Shown here: piece by piece, positions 1 through 8,540 of the stretch
Layout: every line of letters starts with the position of its first letter
How positions within the stretch are numbered: position 1 is the stretch's first letter
Source: Bacteroidota bacterium
GTDB taxonomy: Bacteria > Bacteroidota > Bacteroidia > B-17B0 > Aurantibacillaceae
Reading direction: 5' to 3'
Assembly: GCA_029237825.1 (NCBI GenBank)
Contig: JAQZBQ010000015.1
Span: forward strand, 1 to 64,000
Length of the DNA stretch: 64,000 nucleotides
Notes under the pieces: generated by a model
Seen by the model: only the letters and a program-made list of their open reading frames with translations
Told to the model about the DNA's origin: nothing
Database searches by the model: none
Position numbers and translations under genes: made by a program

Positions 1-573
1 AATGGTGGTTGTGTTAGAACAGCCATTAGCATCCGTTCCATCTACAGTATAAGTTGCCTGACTTGTTGGTGCAACTACGATGGATGAAGAAGTTTCATTC
101 GTGCTCCATGTGTAAGTATCCGCACCACTAACTGTTAGGATTACTGTTTGACCAGTACACATTAGAGTATTGGAAGTGGTTACACTTAACACTGGTAGCG
201 CATTCACTGTTACTGACGAAGTTGCCATGTTCTCACAACCATTACCATCGGTACCTGTTACAGTATACGTAGCATCCGCTGTTGGCATTGCTACACTGCT
301 TCCGTTAGAATACGTGTAAGTTAATGCTCCTGTTGGCACCATGGTGAATGATTGTCCTGCGCAGATAGTTCCGTTGTTTACAGATACACTCGGTAGCGCA
401 TTCACTGTCACTGATGAAGTTGCCATGTTCTCACAACCATTACCATCTGTACCGGTCACGGTATAAGTTACATCCGCTGTTGGCATTGCTACACTGCTTC
501 CGTTAGAATACGTGTAAGTTAATGCTCCTGTTGGCATCATGGTAAAAGATTGTCCTGCACAAATAGTTCCGTT
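1..573 (-). pseudogene. Out-of-frame continuation of the LamG/Ig-like surface protein (partial)
   Basis: Read on the minus strand in the frame shifted by one base from the gene at 503-2998, this stretch has no stop codon down to the window edge. It encodes further Ig-like/PKD-like repeats of the same kind: each has a CAGQSF start, a TYTYSNGSS core and a TGTDGNGCEN end. The last visible part is a diverged unit ending in DANGCSNTTI. It is clearly the rest of the same protein, separated by the 19-bp duplication at 556-593. The true C-terminus, probably with a T9SS sorting domain (inferred from the family), lies beyond position 1. Without the duplication the two parts form one open frame. Confidence 0.8.
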
Positions 574-808
574 GTGCACAAATAGTTTCGTTGTTCACCG
601 ATACTGTTGGTAGCGCATTCACTGTTACGGATGAAGATCCCATGTTCTCACAGCCATTCGCATCTGTACCGGTTACAGTATAAGTTGCATCTGCTGTTGG
701 CATTGCTACACTGCTTCCGTTAGAATATGTATAAGTTAATGCTCCTGTTGGAACCATGGTGAATGATTGTCCTGCACAGATTGATCCACTGTTAACTGTA
801 ACAACTGG
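196..808 (-). repeat. Tandem 198-bp (66-codon) Ig-like repeats
   Basis: The same landmark (TAGCGCATTC on the plus strand, or its close variant) recurs at 196, 394, 611 and about 809. Spacings are 198, 217 and 198 bp. The middle unit is 19 bp longer because of the duplication at 556-593. The units are nearly identical at the DNA level, which suggests recent amplification or ongoing recombination between copies. Each codes for one Ig-like/PKD-like surface module. Confidence 0.9.
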
Positions 809-2998
809 TGGCGCCAATGCTGTTGTGTACCCACTTACAACTGCACCGGGTGCTGTCCAGTTTGAAAATGAACCAGTTAAATTAAAGTTTAGCAAATTGC
901 TATTATGACTGTTCCCACTATTATCTATTAAAACAGTTTCTGAAGGATTGCTCATTTGGGCAATACCCTGATTAAAATGGTAATTTGCCAATAACCCAGG
1001 AGCATTTGCGGGAATCTCACAATTCATATACGTATTAATCTCACATTGTGTTCTTGCAACGTTCCAGATTCTAACGTCATCGAGATTTCCGTTAAAGAAA
1101 CAACCCCCAAATGGGTGTCTTCCAATATGTATATCGTTACCGGTATACGCATTTGAAGCTGATCCACTCGCTACTAATGTCCCGTTTACATACAGTTTCA
1201 TTGTTGATGTAGGGGCGTCATAAGTAACACAAGCATGGGTCCATGAATTTAATGGGAATTGTGCGGGATCCTGAACATAATTATAGGCTCCGCTGTTACC
1301 AGCTGCTAAAGAACCTCCTGATAAATAAAAAGGATCATCGCCTGAACTTACAAGATTATTACAGCTGTTACTGCTGGCATAAACCCATAATTCCTTTGTA
1401 TAAGAGTTGCCTGAAGGAATAATACTTCCGATATTGATATGGTCATCATTCCCGTCAAAATTTAAAGCTGAGGCCAAAGGACAAACGATAGGAGTGCTAA
1501 ATCCCGAAATGACAGCACCGGGAGAAATCCAATTGGATGTAGTTCCGGTTAACGCAAAATTGGTTAATGTACCGTTCATCGAACTGTTTGCTGCATCATA
1601 CAATGTTGAAACCGTGGTATTGATATCTGCCGGAAACCCTTGATTAAAATGGAAGTTAGTTACCAGGCCCGTTGCTGTTGTAGGAATTTCACAGTCCTGG
1701 TAGGAAATAATATCGCAACGTGTCCTTGCAACATTCCATAAACGTACTTCATCCAAATTACCATTGGTTTTAATTCCATACGTTCTTTCCACTCCGATTA
1801 ATAAAGAACTAGTGCTATTCACATCTAAACCAGAAACTGCACCATTAATTAGGGTAGCCTCTACGTTACCATCTACAAAAAGCTGCACCTGATTTAGAGA
1901 CCTTGTTACTACCATCGCCAAATGATGCCAGTTACCATCAGTTAAAACGGTAGCTCCAATTAAACCGTTACTAACGCCAAAGCTTGTTGAACCATTTGAA
2001 ATTTCAGCAGCAATACGGTTATTATATAATACCAGCTGAAATCCAACATTGGCACCGCTTCCTGCTTTTGCAACAATACCCGCATAATTAGGCTGTGAAA
2101 CAGATGATCTGAAATTTGCTTCGATCGTAAAATCTCCTGTACCAAAATTCAATGCTGCTTGATCCGGAACTGTAACAAAATCATTTACTCCATCGAAATT
2201 AAGCGCAGAAGCTGTAGGGCAAACCGATAATGTAGTATTACCAGTAACCACAGCACCGGGGGAAACCCAATTTGAAGTGGTACCGGTTAAATTAAAATTA
2301 ATTAAATTACCATTATTGGACGCAGCTGAATAATCCGTCAAAATGGTTTCTCCTGAATTACTACCAGAAGCCAAGCCCTGATTAAAATGATAATTACCCA
2401 CTAAACCGGCAGCGGTTGTGGTAATCTCGCTGTTCTTATAGATATTCAATTCGCACTCTGTTCTGGCAACATTCCAAAAACGTGTTTCGTCCATTGAACC
2501 TCCAAAATAGGCAACGTTGTAGTTTACCCAACCACTCAGGTTAGCAATGTTACTTCCCGAAGTTATATTCCTAGCGCCTGGCTCCATTTGCCGCGCTTGT
2601 AAAACACCGTCAACATAAATGCTCAATTCTAATCCGGATCTTACCAATGCGATGTGAGACCAGCTACCGGCCGTAATAAGATTATTAGGGGTGGCAATGG
2701 TGGTATAAGTAAATCCTCCATCGGCCAGTTCAGCAGTAACTGCCCCCTGATTGTTGAAGCCAAATGAAAACCAACTTCCCCAGGAACAACATTCACTGGT
2801 GCGATTAGAAATAACATAACCTCCATTAGAAGAATTGGGTTTAATCCATGTTTCAATTGTAAAATCTGATGTTCCCAAATTTGGATCTGAAATTTGAACA
2901 TAATCGTTTGTTCCGTCGAAATTCAAAGCTTCGCCGATTTGCGCTTTTAGTCCGCCAAAAAGTAGGGATAAAGCAATCAATAGTACATTTTTTTTCAT
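503..2998 (-). CDS. Large secreted surface protein with three LamG-like modules, frameshifted
   Basis: The 831-residue frame starts with a signal peptide (residues 1-19, ending in LKAQ). Three homologous modules of about 245 residues follow, each opening with ALNFDG (residues 24, 265 and 511). Each carries a W-x-H-x-A/C strand, a VDG/VNG turn, the RxWNVART block and a closing NWxSPGAV. This is the concanavalin A-like LamG fold, which usually binds glycans or proteins. From about residue 731 Ig-like repeats begin. At about residue 808 the 19-bp duplication shifts the frame, and the last 23 residues are junk before a stop at 503. The intact gene continues to position 1 and beyond. The protein is probably exported by the T9SS, though its sorting domain is outside the window. 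A good promoter lies just upstream. Confidence 0.85.
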   Translation of the reverse strand: MKKNVLLIALSLLFGGLKAQIGEALNFDGTNDYVQISDPNLGTSDFTIETWIKPNSSNGGYVISNRTSECCSWGSWFSFGFNNQGAVTAELADGGFTYTTIATPNNLITAGSWSHIALVRSGLELSIYVDGVLQARQMEPGARNITSGSNIANLSGWVNYNVAYFGGSMDETRFWNVARTECELNIYKNSEITTTAAGLVGNYHFNQGLASGSNSGETILTDYSAASNNGNLINFNLTGTTSNWVSPGAVVTGNTTLSVCPTASALNFDGVNDFVTVPDQAALNFGTGDFTIEANFRSSVSQPNYAGIVAKAGSGANVGFQLVLYNNRIAAEISNGSTSFGVSNGLIGATVLTDGNWHHLAMVVTRSLNQVQLFVDGNVEATLINGAVSGLDVNSTSSLLIGVERTYGIKTNGNLDEVRLWNVARTRCDIISYQDCEIPTTATGLVTNFHFNQGFPADINTTVSTLYDAANSSMNGTLTNFALTGTTSNWISPGAVISGFSTPIVCPLASALNFDGNDDHINIGSIIPSGNSYTKELWVYASSNSCNNLVSSGDDPFYLSGGSLAAGNSGAYNYVQDPAQFPLNSWTHACVTYDAPTSTMKLYVNGTLVASGSASNAYTGNDIHIGRHPFGGCFFNGNLDDVRIWNVARTQCEINTYMNCEIPANAPGLLANYHFNQGIAQMSNPSETVLIDNSGNSHNSNLLNFNLTGSFSNWTAPGAVVSGYTTALAPPVVTVNSGSICAGQSFTMVPTGALTYTYSNGSSVAMPTADATYTVTGTDANGCENMGSSSVTVNALPTVSVNNETICAQRNYLCRTIFYHDANRSINLHVF
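556..593 (-). repeat. 19-bp direct tandem duplication that breaks the reading frame
   Basis: Positions 556-574 and 575-593 are the same 19-mer with one C/T difference (TGCACAAATAGTTCCGTTG against TGCACAAATAGTTTCGTTG). The neighbouring repeat unit has only one copy at this place, and the unit is 217 instead of 198 bp, exactly 19 longer. Nineteen is not a multiple of three, so the protein frame is lost here. Confidence 0.92.
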
Positions 2999-3013
2999 AT
3001 TTTAATTTTGGCG

Positions 3014-3046
3014 CAATAGTACAGAAATCCTACCATTTTAACCAAA
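3014..3046 (-). promoter_or_regulatory. Bacteroidota-type promoter for the LamG surface protein
   Basis: On the minus strand the sequence has TTTG (3046-3043), a 21-base spacer, then TACTATTG (3021-3014). This is one mismatch from the Bacteroidota -7 box TAnnTTTG with a -33 TTTG at a normal distance. The start codon at 2998 would have a short leader. Confidence 0.55.
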
Positions 3047-3112
3047 TTGTGGGACGTACAGCCAATTAATGTATACGAACAACATTTGAAGGGATTTTTT
3101 AAGAAAAGGGAA

Positions 3113-3820
3113 TTACTTAAAGATTTCGGATAATTTAGGTTGAAACGTTCTTCCAACACTTAATTCCTGGCCATTAACAATCAGACTACCGGATTTGATT
3201 TCACTAACATGCTTTTTATTAACAACAAAGGATTTATGGATTCTCACAAAGCCAAAGGCAGAAAGTTGCTCCTCGAGTTCAGAGAGTGTCATTCTTACTA
3301 TCCTTCTTTCGTTTCCTGTTAAGTAAATGCATGTATAATTTCCATCGGCTTCCAACCATATTATCTGGGAATGAAACAATCTAACCATCGCACGCCCATC
3401 TTTTATAATTAATTCCTCATCTTCGCTTTGCTTTTGCAATTTTTTGGAAGCGCTAAACAATCCTAACTCGATAGCGATCAAGAGGTCCTCCTTCTTAAAG
3501 GGCTTCAAAATATAAGCGCTCGGATGCGTATGTTTCGCTTTTTCGATCATGGCCTTATCAGCGTGCGAAGTAATATAAATGAACGGAAGGTTAAAATGTG
3601 AATGCAATAAAAAACCAAGATCGATCCCTGAGCGTTCGTTGCCAAGGGCAATATCCGTTAAAACAAAATCAATTTTAGACGTGTTCAGGGCCTCGATTGC
3701 TTCATCAACTGTTTCAACAATTAAAACGTTTGAACAACCTTCTGCTTTTAAGAAATCTGAAATCGTTTCTGCTATTAATAACTCATCTTCAACAATCAGG
3801 AAACAGGAAGCGGGGATCAT
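3113..3820 (-). CDS. LytTR-family response regulator
   Basis: This 235-residue protein has a receiver domain at about residues 5-120, with the acidic pair E11/D12, the phosphoacceptor D56, T84 and K106 all present. A LytTR DNA-binding domain follows at about 135-235 (the FVRIHKSFVVN block is typical). Phosphorylation by the adjacent kinase should control binding to promoter DNA. It begins 13 bp after the kinase gene ends, so the two are one operon. The targets are unknown. No output gene is obvious from position, because the next gene downstream, the LamG protein, has its own promoter. Confidence 0.93.
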   Translation of the reverse strand: MIPASCFLIVEDELLIAETISDFLKAEGCSNVLIVETVDEAIEALNTSKIDFVLTDIALGNERSGIDLGFLLHSHFNLPFIYITSHADKAMIEKAKHTHPSAYILKPFKKEDLLIAIELGLFSASKKLQKQSEDEELIIKDGRAMVRLFHSQIIWLEADGNYTCIYLTGNERRIVRMTLSELEEQLSAFGFVRIHKSFVVNKKHVSEIKSGSLIVNGQELSVGRTFQPKLSEIFK

Positions 3821-3833
3821 ACGAATAAAGGTT

Positions 3834-5846
3834 CTATTTTTTGGAGTTCAGAACACTAAATATAATATTAAAAACCGCACCATCATCATTACTCGTGCTC
3901 AAGACTCCTTTAATTTGTTTAGTCATAATCTGCACTAATTTTAAACCTAAGCTACCCTCCCGTCTCTCTTGTGTAATTGGTAAGCCAACACCATTGTCGG
4001 AAACCATTAATTGCCATTGGTGTTGCATCTTACACGCTTTTAAAACAACATTCACCTTTCCATGATGGCTATTGTTGAATGCATATTTTATTGAATTTGT
4101 CACTAATTCATTCACAATCAACGCCACTGGTACAGCAGTTTTTGTTGGAAATCCTACCGGTTCAATTTCGGCGACAATTAAAATATTTTCATTCTTCGTT
4201 TTTAATATGTCCCTATGAAAGTCAAGCACTTTTTCGAGGTAATCTTTCATATTTATCTCCAACGGCGTATTTGTATCATAAAGTAACTCATGCAAAGCTG
4301 AAAGAGATTGAATCCTGTTCTGGCTTTGAGACAGGTATTCTTTCAATTTTTCGTCATCCGCACTATTAGCCTGAAGTGTCAATAAACTTGAAATAATCTG
4401 AAGATTGTTGTTAATCCGATGATGAACTTCCTGGAGCAACACATCCTTTCTTTGATCTTCCGCAGATAAAAAAGCTGCGAGCTCCTTTTTATTTACATAT
4501 GCCCTTCTCACAAAAAATAAACCTATACATGCCATCAAAAATACGACAATGAAAAACAGACGCCATTGTTTAGCGAGTTTATTTTCTACAGATAATTCGT
4601 ATACAATTCTGTCATTTTGAAATTTAGTTTCAGCAACTTTTTTGTTGAACTCGTGATTCATTTCTGTCCTTGTTATTGCCATCATGTTCTCCTTTGAAAA
4701 AAGGCTATCCTTAAATTCAATATATCTTTTATAAAACGAGAGTGCTTCCACCGGGCGATTCGTTTTTTCAAAAAATTCACTATTCCCCAGGCAGGCATGC
4801 ATTAAAAAATAATTAGATTTAGTCTCTTCTGCGATACGTAATGATTCCCTGTACGAAAGCTCTGCTTCCTTAATTTTTGAGACACCGTAGTAAGCCTGAC
4901 CGATTAAACCCAGGCAAAAAGACTGTTCAGCATTCAATCCGAGTTGCTTGTAATAGTCCAGAGCGCGTGTTAAATAGGGAAGTGCTTCATTAAAATTATC
5001 AATATTAGAATACATGATTCCAATGTTTTCAAGACAAACAGCAATGTTATCTATGTCTGAAATTTTTGCAGAAACCTCTGCGGCCATTTTAAAATAATGG
5101 AATGCTGAATCCTGGTACTGGAAGGATAAAGTTTTATTACTAGCTACAAAAGCGGAGTCGCAAAGCGCCTTAAAATAATGACCGATGTTTCCTGTAGTAA
5201 TACCAGTTAACTTTTCATCATGGATTTCTTCACTTATTTTTTTTGCACGACTATGGTAAAGAAAACTTTTGCTATAATTATTTATATCGCTATAAATAGA
5301 ACCTATGTTATTTAATTCAATAGCAATCCGCATCTTATTTCCCAACTTTTCATGAATACCAAGCGCTTTGTAGCAATATTCTAAAGATTCCTTATAATTA
5401 CCAATACTGGAAAATGTTCCGGCGATATTAGAATATAAGACGCCAACCTGCTCAAGGTCGCCGATTTGTTTAAAAAGCTCCAATGAACGAAAATAAAAAT
5501 CGTTAGCTTGTTGATATTTACTTTGCTTCTGAAACACATCACCCAAGGTGACGTAATACATACCTGTAGCTCTTATACCGGCCTTTTTCAGTGTTTTTTC
5601 TGAAGAGCTTTTCAATTTTTCTGAAAATAACCTTAACTGATAATTGTATAGGAGTGTATTATTAAAATCACTTAAATCATAGTATTTTTCAATCAGGGAG
5701 CCGAGCCATTTAACTTTTTCGGTATCAGACTTAGCTGTAAAATACAAATATTTATATTCTGTAATTTCTTTGGGAAGTTGATCCTGACCCTTTCCATAGA
5801 AAGCCGCAAAGTATAATGAAAACAAAATAATGAGAAACCCTTTCAT
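3834..5846 (-). CDS. TPR-containing sensor histidine kinase (HisKA_2 type)
   Basis: The protein has 670 residues. A signal peptide (about 1-20) is followed by a TPR solenoid at about 50-400 that should lie in the periplasm, one membrane helix near 427-450, then a cytoplasmic kinase. The phosphoacceptor region reads EVHHRINNNLQ, the HisKA_2/HWE-like form, and the ATPase part has NELVTNSIKYAF (N box) and DNGVGLP (G1). It pairs with the LytTR regulator 13 bp downstream. Periplasmic TPRs suggest it senses a protein or peptide rather than a small molecule; this is inference. This architecture is frequent in Bacteroidota. Confidence 0.92.
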   Translation of the reverse strand: MKGFLIILFSLYFAAFYGKGQDQLPKEITEYKYLYFTAKSDTEKVKWLGSLIEKYYDLSDFNNTLLYNYQLRLFSEKLKSSSEKTLKKAGIRATGMYYVTLGDVFQKQSKYQQANDFYFRSLELFKQIGDLEQVGVLYSNIAGTFSSIGNYKESLEYCYKALGIHEKLGNKMRIAIELNNIGSIYSDINNYSKSFLYHSRAKKISEEIHDEKLTGITTGNIGHYFKALCDSAFVASNKTLSFQYQDSAFHYFKMAAEVSAKISDIDNIAVCLENIGIMYSNIDNFNEALPYLTRALDYYKQLGLNAEQSFCLGLIGQAYYGVSKIKEAELSYRESLRIAEETKSNYFLMHACLGNSEFFEKTNRPVEALSFYKRYIEFKDSLFSKENMMAITRTEMNHEFNKKVAETKFQNDRIVYELSVENKLAKQWRLFFIVVFLMACIGLFFVRRAYVNKKELAAFLSAEDQRKDVLLQEVHHRINNNLQIISSLLTLQANSADDEKLKEYLSQSQNRIQSLSALHELLYDTNTPLEINMKDYLEKVLDFHRDILKTKNENILIVAEIEPVGFPTKTAVPVALIVNELVTNSIKYAFNNSHHGKVNVVLKACKMQHQWQLMVSDNGVGLPITQERREGSLGLKLVQIMTKQIKGVLSTSNDDGAVFNIIFSVLNSKK

Positions 5847-5867
5847 GTTAAACCGAATATAATAAAC

Positions 5868-6161
5868 TTAAAATAAAGTAAACGGACTCTCACCAAAGTA
5901 GAAGGCAACCCATAACACAATAATGGTAGTTAATACCAAACTCAAGGGAACAATCATACGAAATCTCATTCGGGATGCTTTATGGTAAAAGGGCGCTTTC
6001 ATTCCTAAAAATGTTCCCATTCCTCCTCCAATCAACGCTAAGAGTAAGAGGGTGAGTTCTGATATTCGCCATCCGTTTCTTTTACCCTGATATTTATCAA
6101 AAGCCATGAAAAGGTACGCCAACGCATTTATAAAAATTAGATAATGGATTAATACGTTCAG
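5868..6161 (-). CDS. DUF1294 small membrane protein, non-ATG start
   Basis: Residues DKYQGKRNGWRISE followed by a glycine-rich LLALIGGGMGTFLGM helix and a KAPFYHK segment match the DUF1294 family, small inner-membrane proteins of unknown function. The family normally has another hydrophobic helix before the DK motif. Translating upstream gives LNVLIHYLIFINALAYLFMAFDK with no stop, so the start is probably the CTG at 6161 (97 residues). The TTG at 6122 would cut that helix. There is no in-frame ATG before the conserved region. The kinase gene starts 21 bp downstream, so it may share a transcript. Confidence 0.75.
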   Translation of the reverse strand: MNVLIHYLIFINALAYLFMAFDKYQGKRNGWRISELTLLLLALIGGGMGTFLGMKAPFYHKASRMRFRMIVPLSLVLTTIIVLWVAFYFGESPFTLF

Positions 6162-6174
6162 AAGACTTACAGCT

Positions 6175-6202
6175 TAAAAAGGCCTCCCGGATTTAGGGCC
6201 TT
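6175..6202 (-). terminator. Rho-independent terminator after mscL
   Basis: On the minus strand AAGGCC, a 12-base loop containing a short CCC/GGG pairing, then GGCCTT runs into a T tract. It lies 9 bp after the mscL stop and would separate mscL from the DUF1294 gene. Confidence 0.6.
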
Positions 6203-6210
6203 GATTAATA

Positions 6211-6582
6211 TTATTTCTTAAGAGCGTCCCGGATTTCCATCAGGAGTTTATCAGTTATAGAAGGCTCTATAACTACCGGGGCTTCCGCTTCCTGTTTTTT
6301 CAGCGCTTTATTCACTCCTTTGATAATTAAAAATAATACAAACGCAATTACCAGGAAAGAGATAACCGACGCGATGAATTTACCTAACAGCATTCCACCC
6401 GGGGTCCATTGCTCAATATTCTCTGCTCCAGCCGCTTTAAGAGCTGGCTGCAATAGTATGGGAGTGATGATATCCTCGACCAAGGATGATACAATCTTAC
6501 CAAAAGCGGCGCCGATGATAACACCCACAGCAAGGTCAACAACGTTACCCCGCATGATAAATAATTTAAATTCTTTAAGCAT
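6211..6582 (-). CDS. mscL: Large-conductance mechanosensitive channel MscL
   Basis: The 123 residues give the usual MscL plan. A cytoplasmic amphipathic start (MLKEFKLFIMRGNVVDLAVG) leads into TM1 (VIIGAAFGKIVSSLVEDIITP). A short periplasmic loop, TM2 (FLVIAFVLFLIIKGVN) and a charged C-terminal helix follow. The channel opens under membrane tension and releases solutes during osmotic downshock. It starts 29 bp after the OmpA-type gene ends and is followed by a terminator, so it could be the last gene of that transcript. Confidence 0.95.
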   Translation of the reverse strand: MLKEFKLFIMRGNVVDLAVGVIIGAAFGKIVSSLVEDIITPILLQPALKAAGAENIEQWTPGGMLLGKFIASVISFLVIAFVLFLIIKGVNKALKKQEAEAPVVIEPSITDKLLMEIRDALKK

Positions 6583-6611
6583 ATTATTTTAAGTTTATAT
6601 AAAGTGAGTTT

Positions 6612-7619
6612 TTAATTACTTTCCAAAACTTTCAATAACTCATCGAGCTTAGGCGTTAAAATAATTTCAGTCCGTCTGTTTTTCTTTCTCGCTTCAGGTG
6701 TCTTAGCAGGATCTAACGGGAAAAATTCACCCCGGCCGGCTGATGTGATTCGTGTTGGTTCTGTCTTCGAATTTTGCAATAATATTTTGGTTACGGATGT
6801 AGCCCTCATTACACTCAAGTCCCAGTTATCTTTAATTTCTCCTGCTCCCTTCATCGGAACATCATCTGTATGACCTTCAACTAAGATATTGATCTCGGGA
6901 TTTTGTTCCAAAACCTTAGCAACATTTTTGAGCGCTTCCACGCCTTTAGGCTGAACAGCTGTTTTTCCACTTTCAAACAAAAGGGATTCATCCATACTTA
7001 CGTATACTTTTCCATTCTTCTGTGTAATCGTTAAACCTTTTCCTTCAAAACCTAAAAGGGCATCCTGAAGTTTCTTTTTCAATTCGGCTGTTGCCTGGTC
7101 CTTACTCTTCAAAATCCCTTCTAATTCACTTACCCTTGCTTCTCGCTTCTTCAATTCGGCTGAAAGCGCGTCAAGGTCTTGCTGTTGCTTATTCAATCTC
7201 ATTTCAAGCGCTTTAAGCTCATCTTCCTTTCTTAGCAGTTGTTCCTGCGTCATTTGTAATTTTCCACTTAGTGCTGCATTATCCCTTTCAGAACCAACTA
7301 ACATTTTGTTGTATTTGTCCAAAAGCTGATCATTTACCGCGTTAAGTTTATCGTATTTATTCTGGAGGAGCCGAAGATTTGTTGCCATGATGGAAGTATC
7401 GCGTTGTAAGCCTGCCAGTTCCTTTTCCTCTTTTGCAATTTTTTCAGTTAACGTGGCCAGCTTTTCTTCATTGTCCTGGTTGGTCTTTTTTAAGTTCGCT
7501 AAATCGGTTTCACAGGTCGTTAACTTCGACTTGGTTTCTTCCATTAAACGTTGCGGAACACATGAACTTAAAACAATGATGGCGCAGCTGAAGCTTAATA
7601 ATTTAATATTCATTTTCAT
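6612..7619 (-). CDS. OmpA-family peptidoglycan-binding lipoprotein with long coiled coil
   Basis: A lipobox LSSC places the lipidated cysteine at residue 20. Residues about 25-190 are a heptad-rich coiled coil. The C-terminal OmpA-like domain (about 205-330) carries the ILVEGHTDDVPM segment and the NRRTEI motif that binds diaminopimelate in peptidoglycan. It should tether the outer membrane to the cell wall. The coiled coil in front of OmpA resembles other Bacteroidota OmpA/MotB-like lipoproteins and is not a MotB, because there is no membrane helix after the signal. Confidence 0.9.
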   Translation of the reverse strand: MKMNIKLLSFSCAIIVLSSCVPQRLMEETKSKLTTCETDLANLKKTNQDNEEKLATLTEKIAKEEKELAGLQRDTSIMATNLRLLQNKYDKLNAVNDQLLDKYNKMLVGSERDNAALSGKLQMTQEQLLRKEDELKALEMRLNKQQQDLDALSAELKKREARVSELEGILKSKDQATAELKKKLQDALLGFEGKGLTITQKNGKVYVSMDESLLFESGKTAVQPKGVEALKNVAKVLEQNPEINILVEGHTDDVPMKGAGEIKDNWDLSVMRATSVTKILLQNSKTEPTRITSAGRGEFFPLDPAKTPEARKKNRRTEIILTPKLDELLKVLESN

Positions 7620-7633
7620 AAAGAATTATTAAA

Positions 7634-7641
7634 CAAAAATA
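7634..7641 (-). promoter_or_regulatory. Candidate -7 box before the OmpA lipoprotein gene
   Basis: TATTTTTG on the minus strand fits TAnnTTTG and lies 15 bp before the start codon at 7619. No clear -33 TTG is seen at the right distance. Confidence 0.4.
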
Positions 7642-7706
7642 AATTCTTTGAAAACGCATTTAAGAAGATCGGCAGCATTTTATTAACAAAAAACGCTTGC
7701 TAATTA

Positions 7707-8495
7707 TTAGTGTTTCGCACTTAAGGCCTTTTCTACGCGTGACGCAACAATTTCAGCCAATTGCGAGAAATAAGTATGAATGATTTTTGAAGGGTTATTG
7801 ATGTTATTTGGCAGATTGACTTCCGCAATTCCAGAATTTATTTCCCGGGCGTCGAGGGTGTAAACCGTATAATGCAAAAGGATTTTCCGCGAAGTACTGC
7901 TGGCTGGATCACCAGGTAAACCATTGAAGGATTTGATATCCAGTTCATTAATAAAAAGAAAAAGATCGGTTTTATATTTAGCGCCTAAATATGGCACCAG
8001 TGTCGCATTTTTCAATTTAGCGTTCATAAACCGCGCGTCACTATTACTTTCCACAGTTAATTGCCCGTTTGCAATTGCCTTCTCTTCTTTTTCCTTTACC
8101 GGTGCTTTATAGTTGTTTTGATCCGGCACCTTCATGTATTGGTAAGTCAAATACTGATAAATGTTTACGAGATCCTTTCTCGTTTTTACAGTATCGTCTA
8201 ACAAATCCACCACAGGCATCCGGCTTTTAAACTTTTTATAGAACTGTTCATTTAAGCCGTCTCTCATCACAGCTTTAATTTGCTTCGCGTTAAGCTTTGT
8301 TTCTTTGTTGATTTGGAAGTCGATTTCACTAAGATACATCCTGTTTTCAAAAGGAATCAAAAGGATCTGGTGCTTAAGGTTTCCTTCTTTCACTGCCGGT
8401 TTATTTCCTGAATTAATGGTTTTATCCTGTGCTAATAAACTACTGCTCAAAAAAACGGACAGCAAGCAAAAAAGTATTATAAATCGGTATATCAT
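7707..8495 (-). CDS. Secreted protein of unknown function
   Basis: The first 22 residues are a signal peptide ending LLAQ. The rest (262 residues in all) is soluble, with an ILLIPFENRMYLSEID stretch near the start and a central basic region. It closes with a helical segment (FSQLAEIVASRVEKAL). The LIPFENRMYLS pattern and the later FLFINELDIKS strand recall periplasmic or outer-membrane-linked proteins that bind other lipoproteins, but I do not recognise the family. It lies between rseP and the OmpA-type lipoprotein, all on one strand, so an envelope role is likely. Confidence 0.7.
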   Translation of the reverse strand: MIYRFIILFCLLSVFLSSSLLAQDKTINSGNKPAVKEGNLKHQILLIPFENRMYLSEIDFQINKETKLNAKQIKAVMRDGLNEQFYKKFKSRMPVVDLLDDTVKTRKDLVNIYQYLTYQYMKVPDQNNYKAPVKEKEEKAIANGQLTVESNSDARFMNAKLKNATLVPYLGAKYKTDLFLFINELDIKSFNGLPGDPASSTSRKILLHYTVYTLDAREINSGIAEVNLPNNINNPSKIIHTYFSQLAEIVASRVEKALSAKH

Positions 8496-8540
8496 TGCAA
8501 AACCCTCTCTATTACCTATAAGTTAAAAATTCAGCAAAGG

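Noticed and set aside
503-2998. Plus-strand and other-frame open frames inside the large repeat genes
   Set aside because: They are shadows caused by the biased composition of the repeats. They lack signal peptides, domains or promoter boxes.
6122-6122. TTG start for the DUF1294 gene
   Set aside because: It would remove most of a helix that the family carries; the open frame continues upstream with matching residues.
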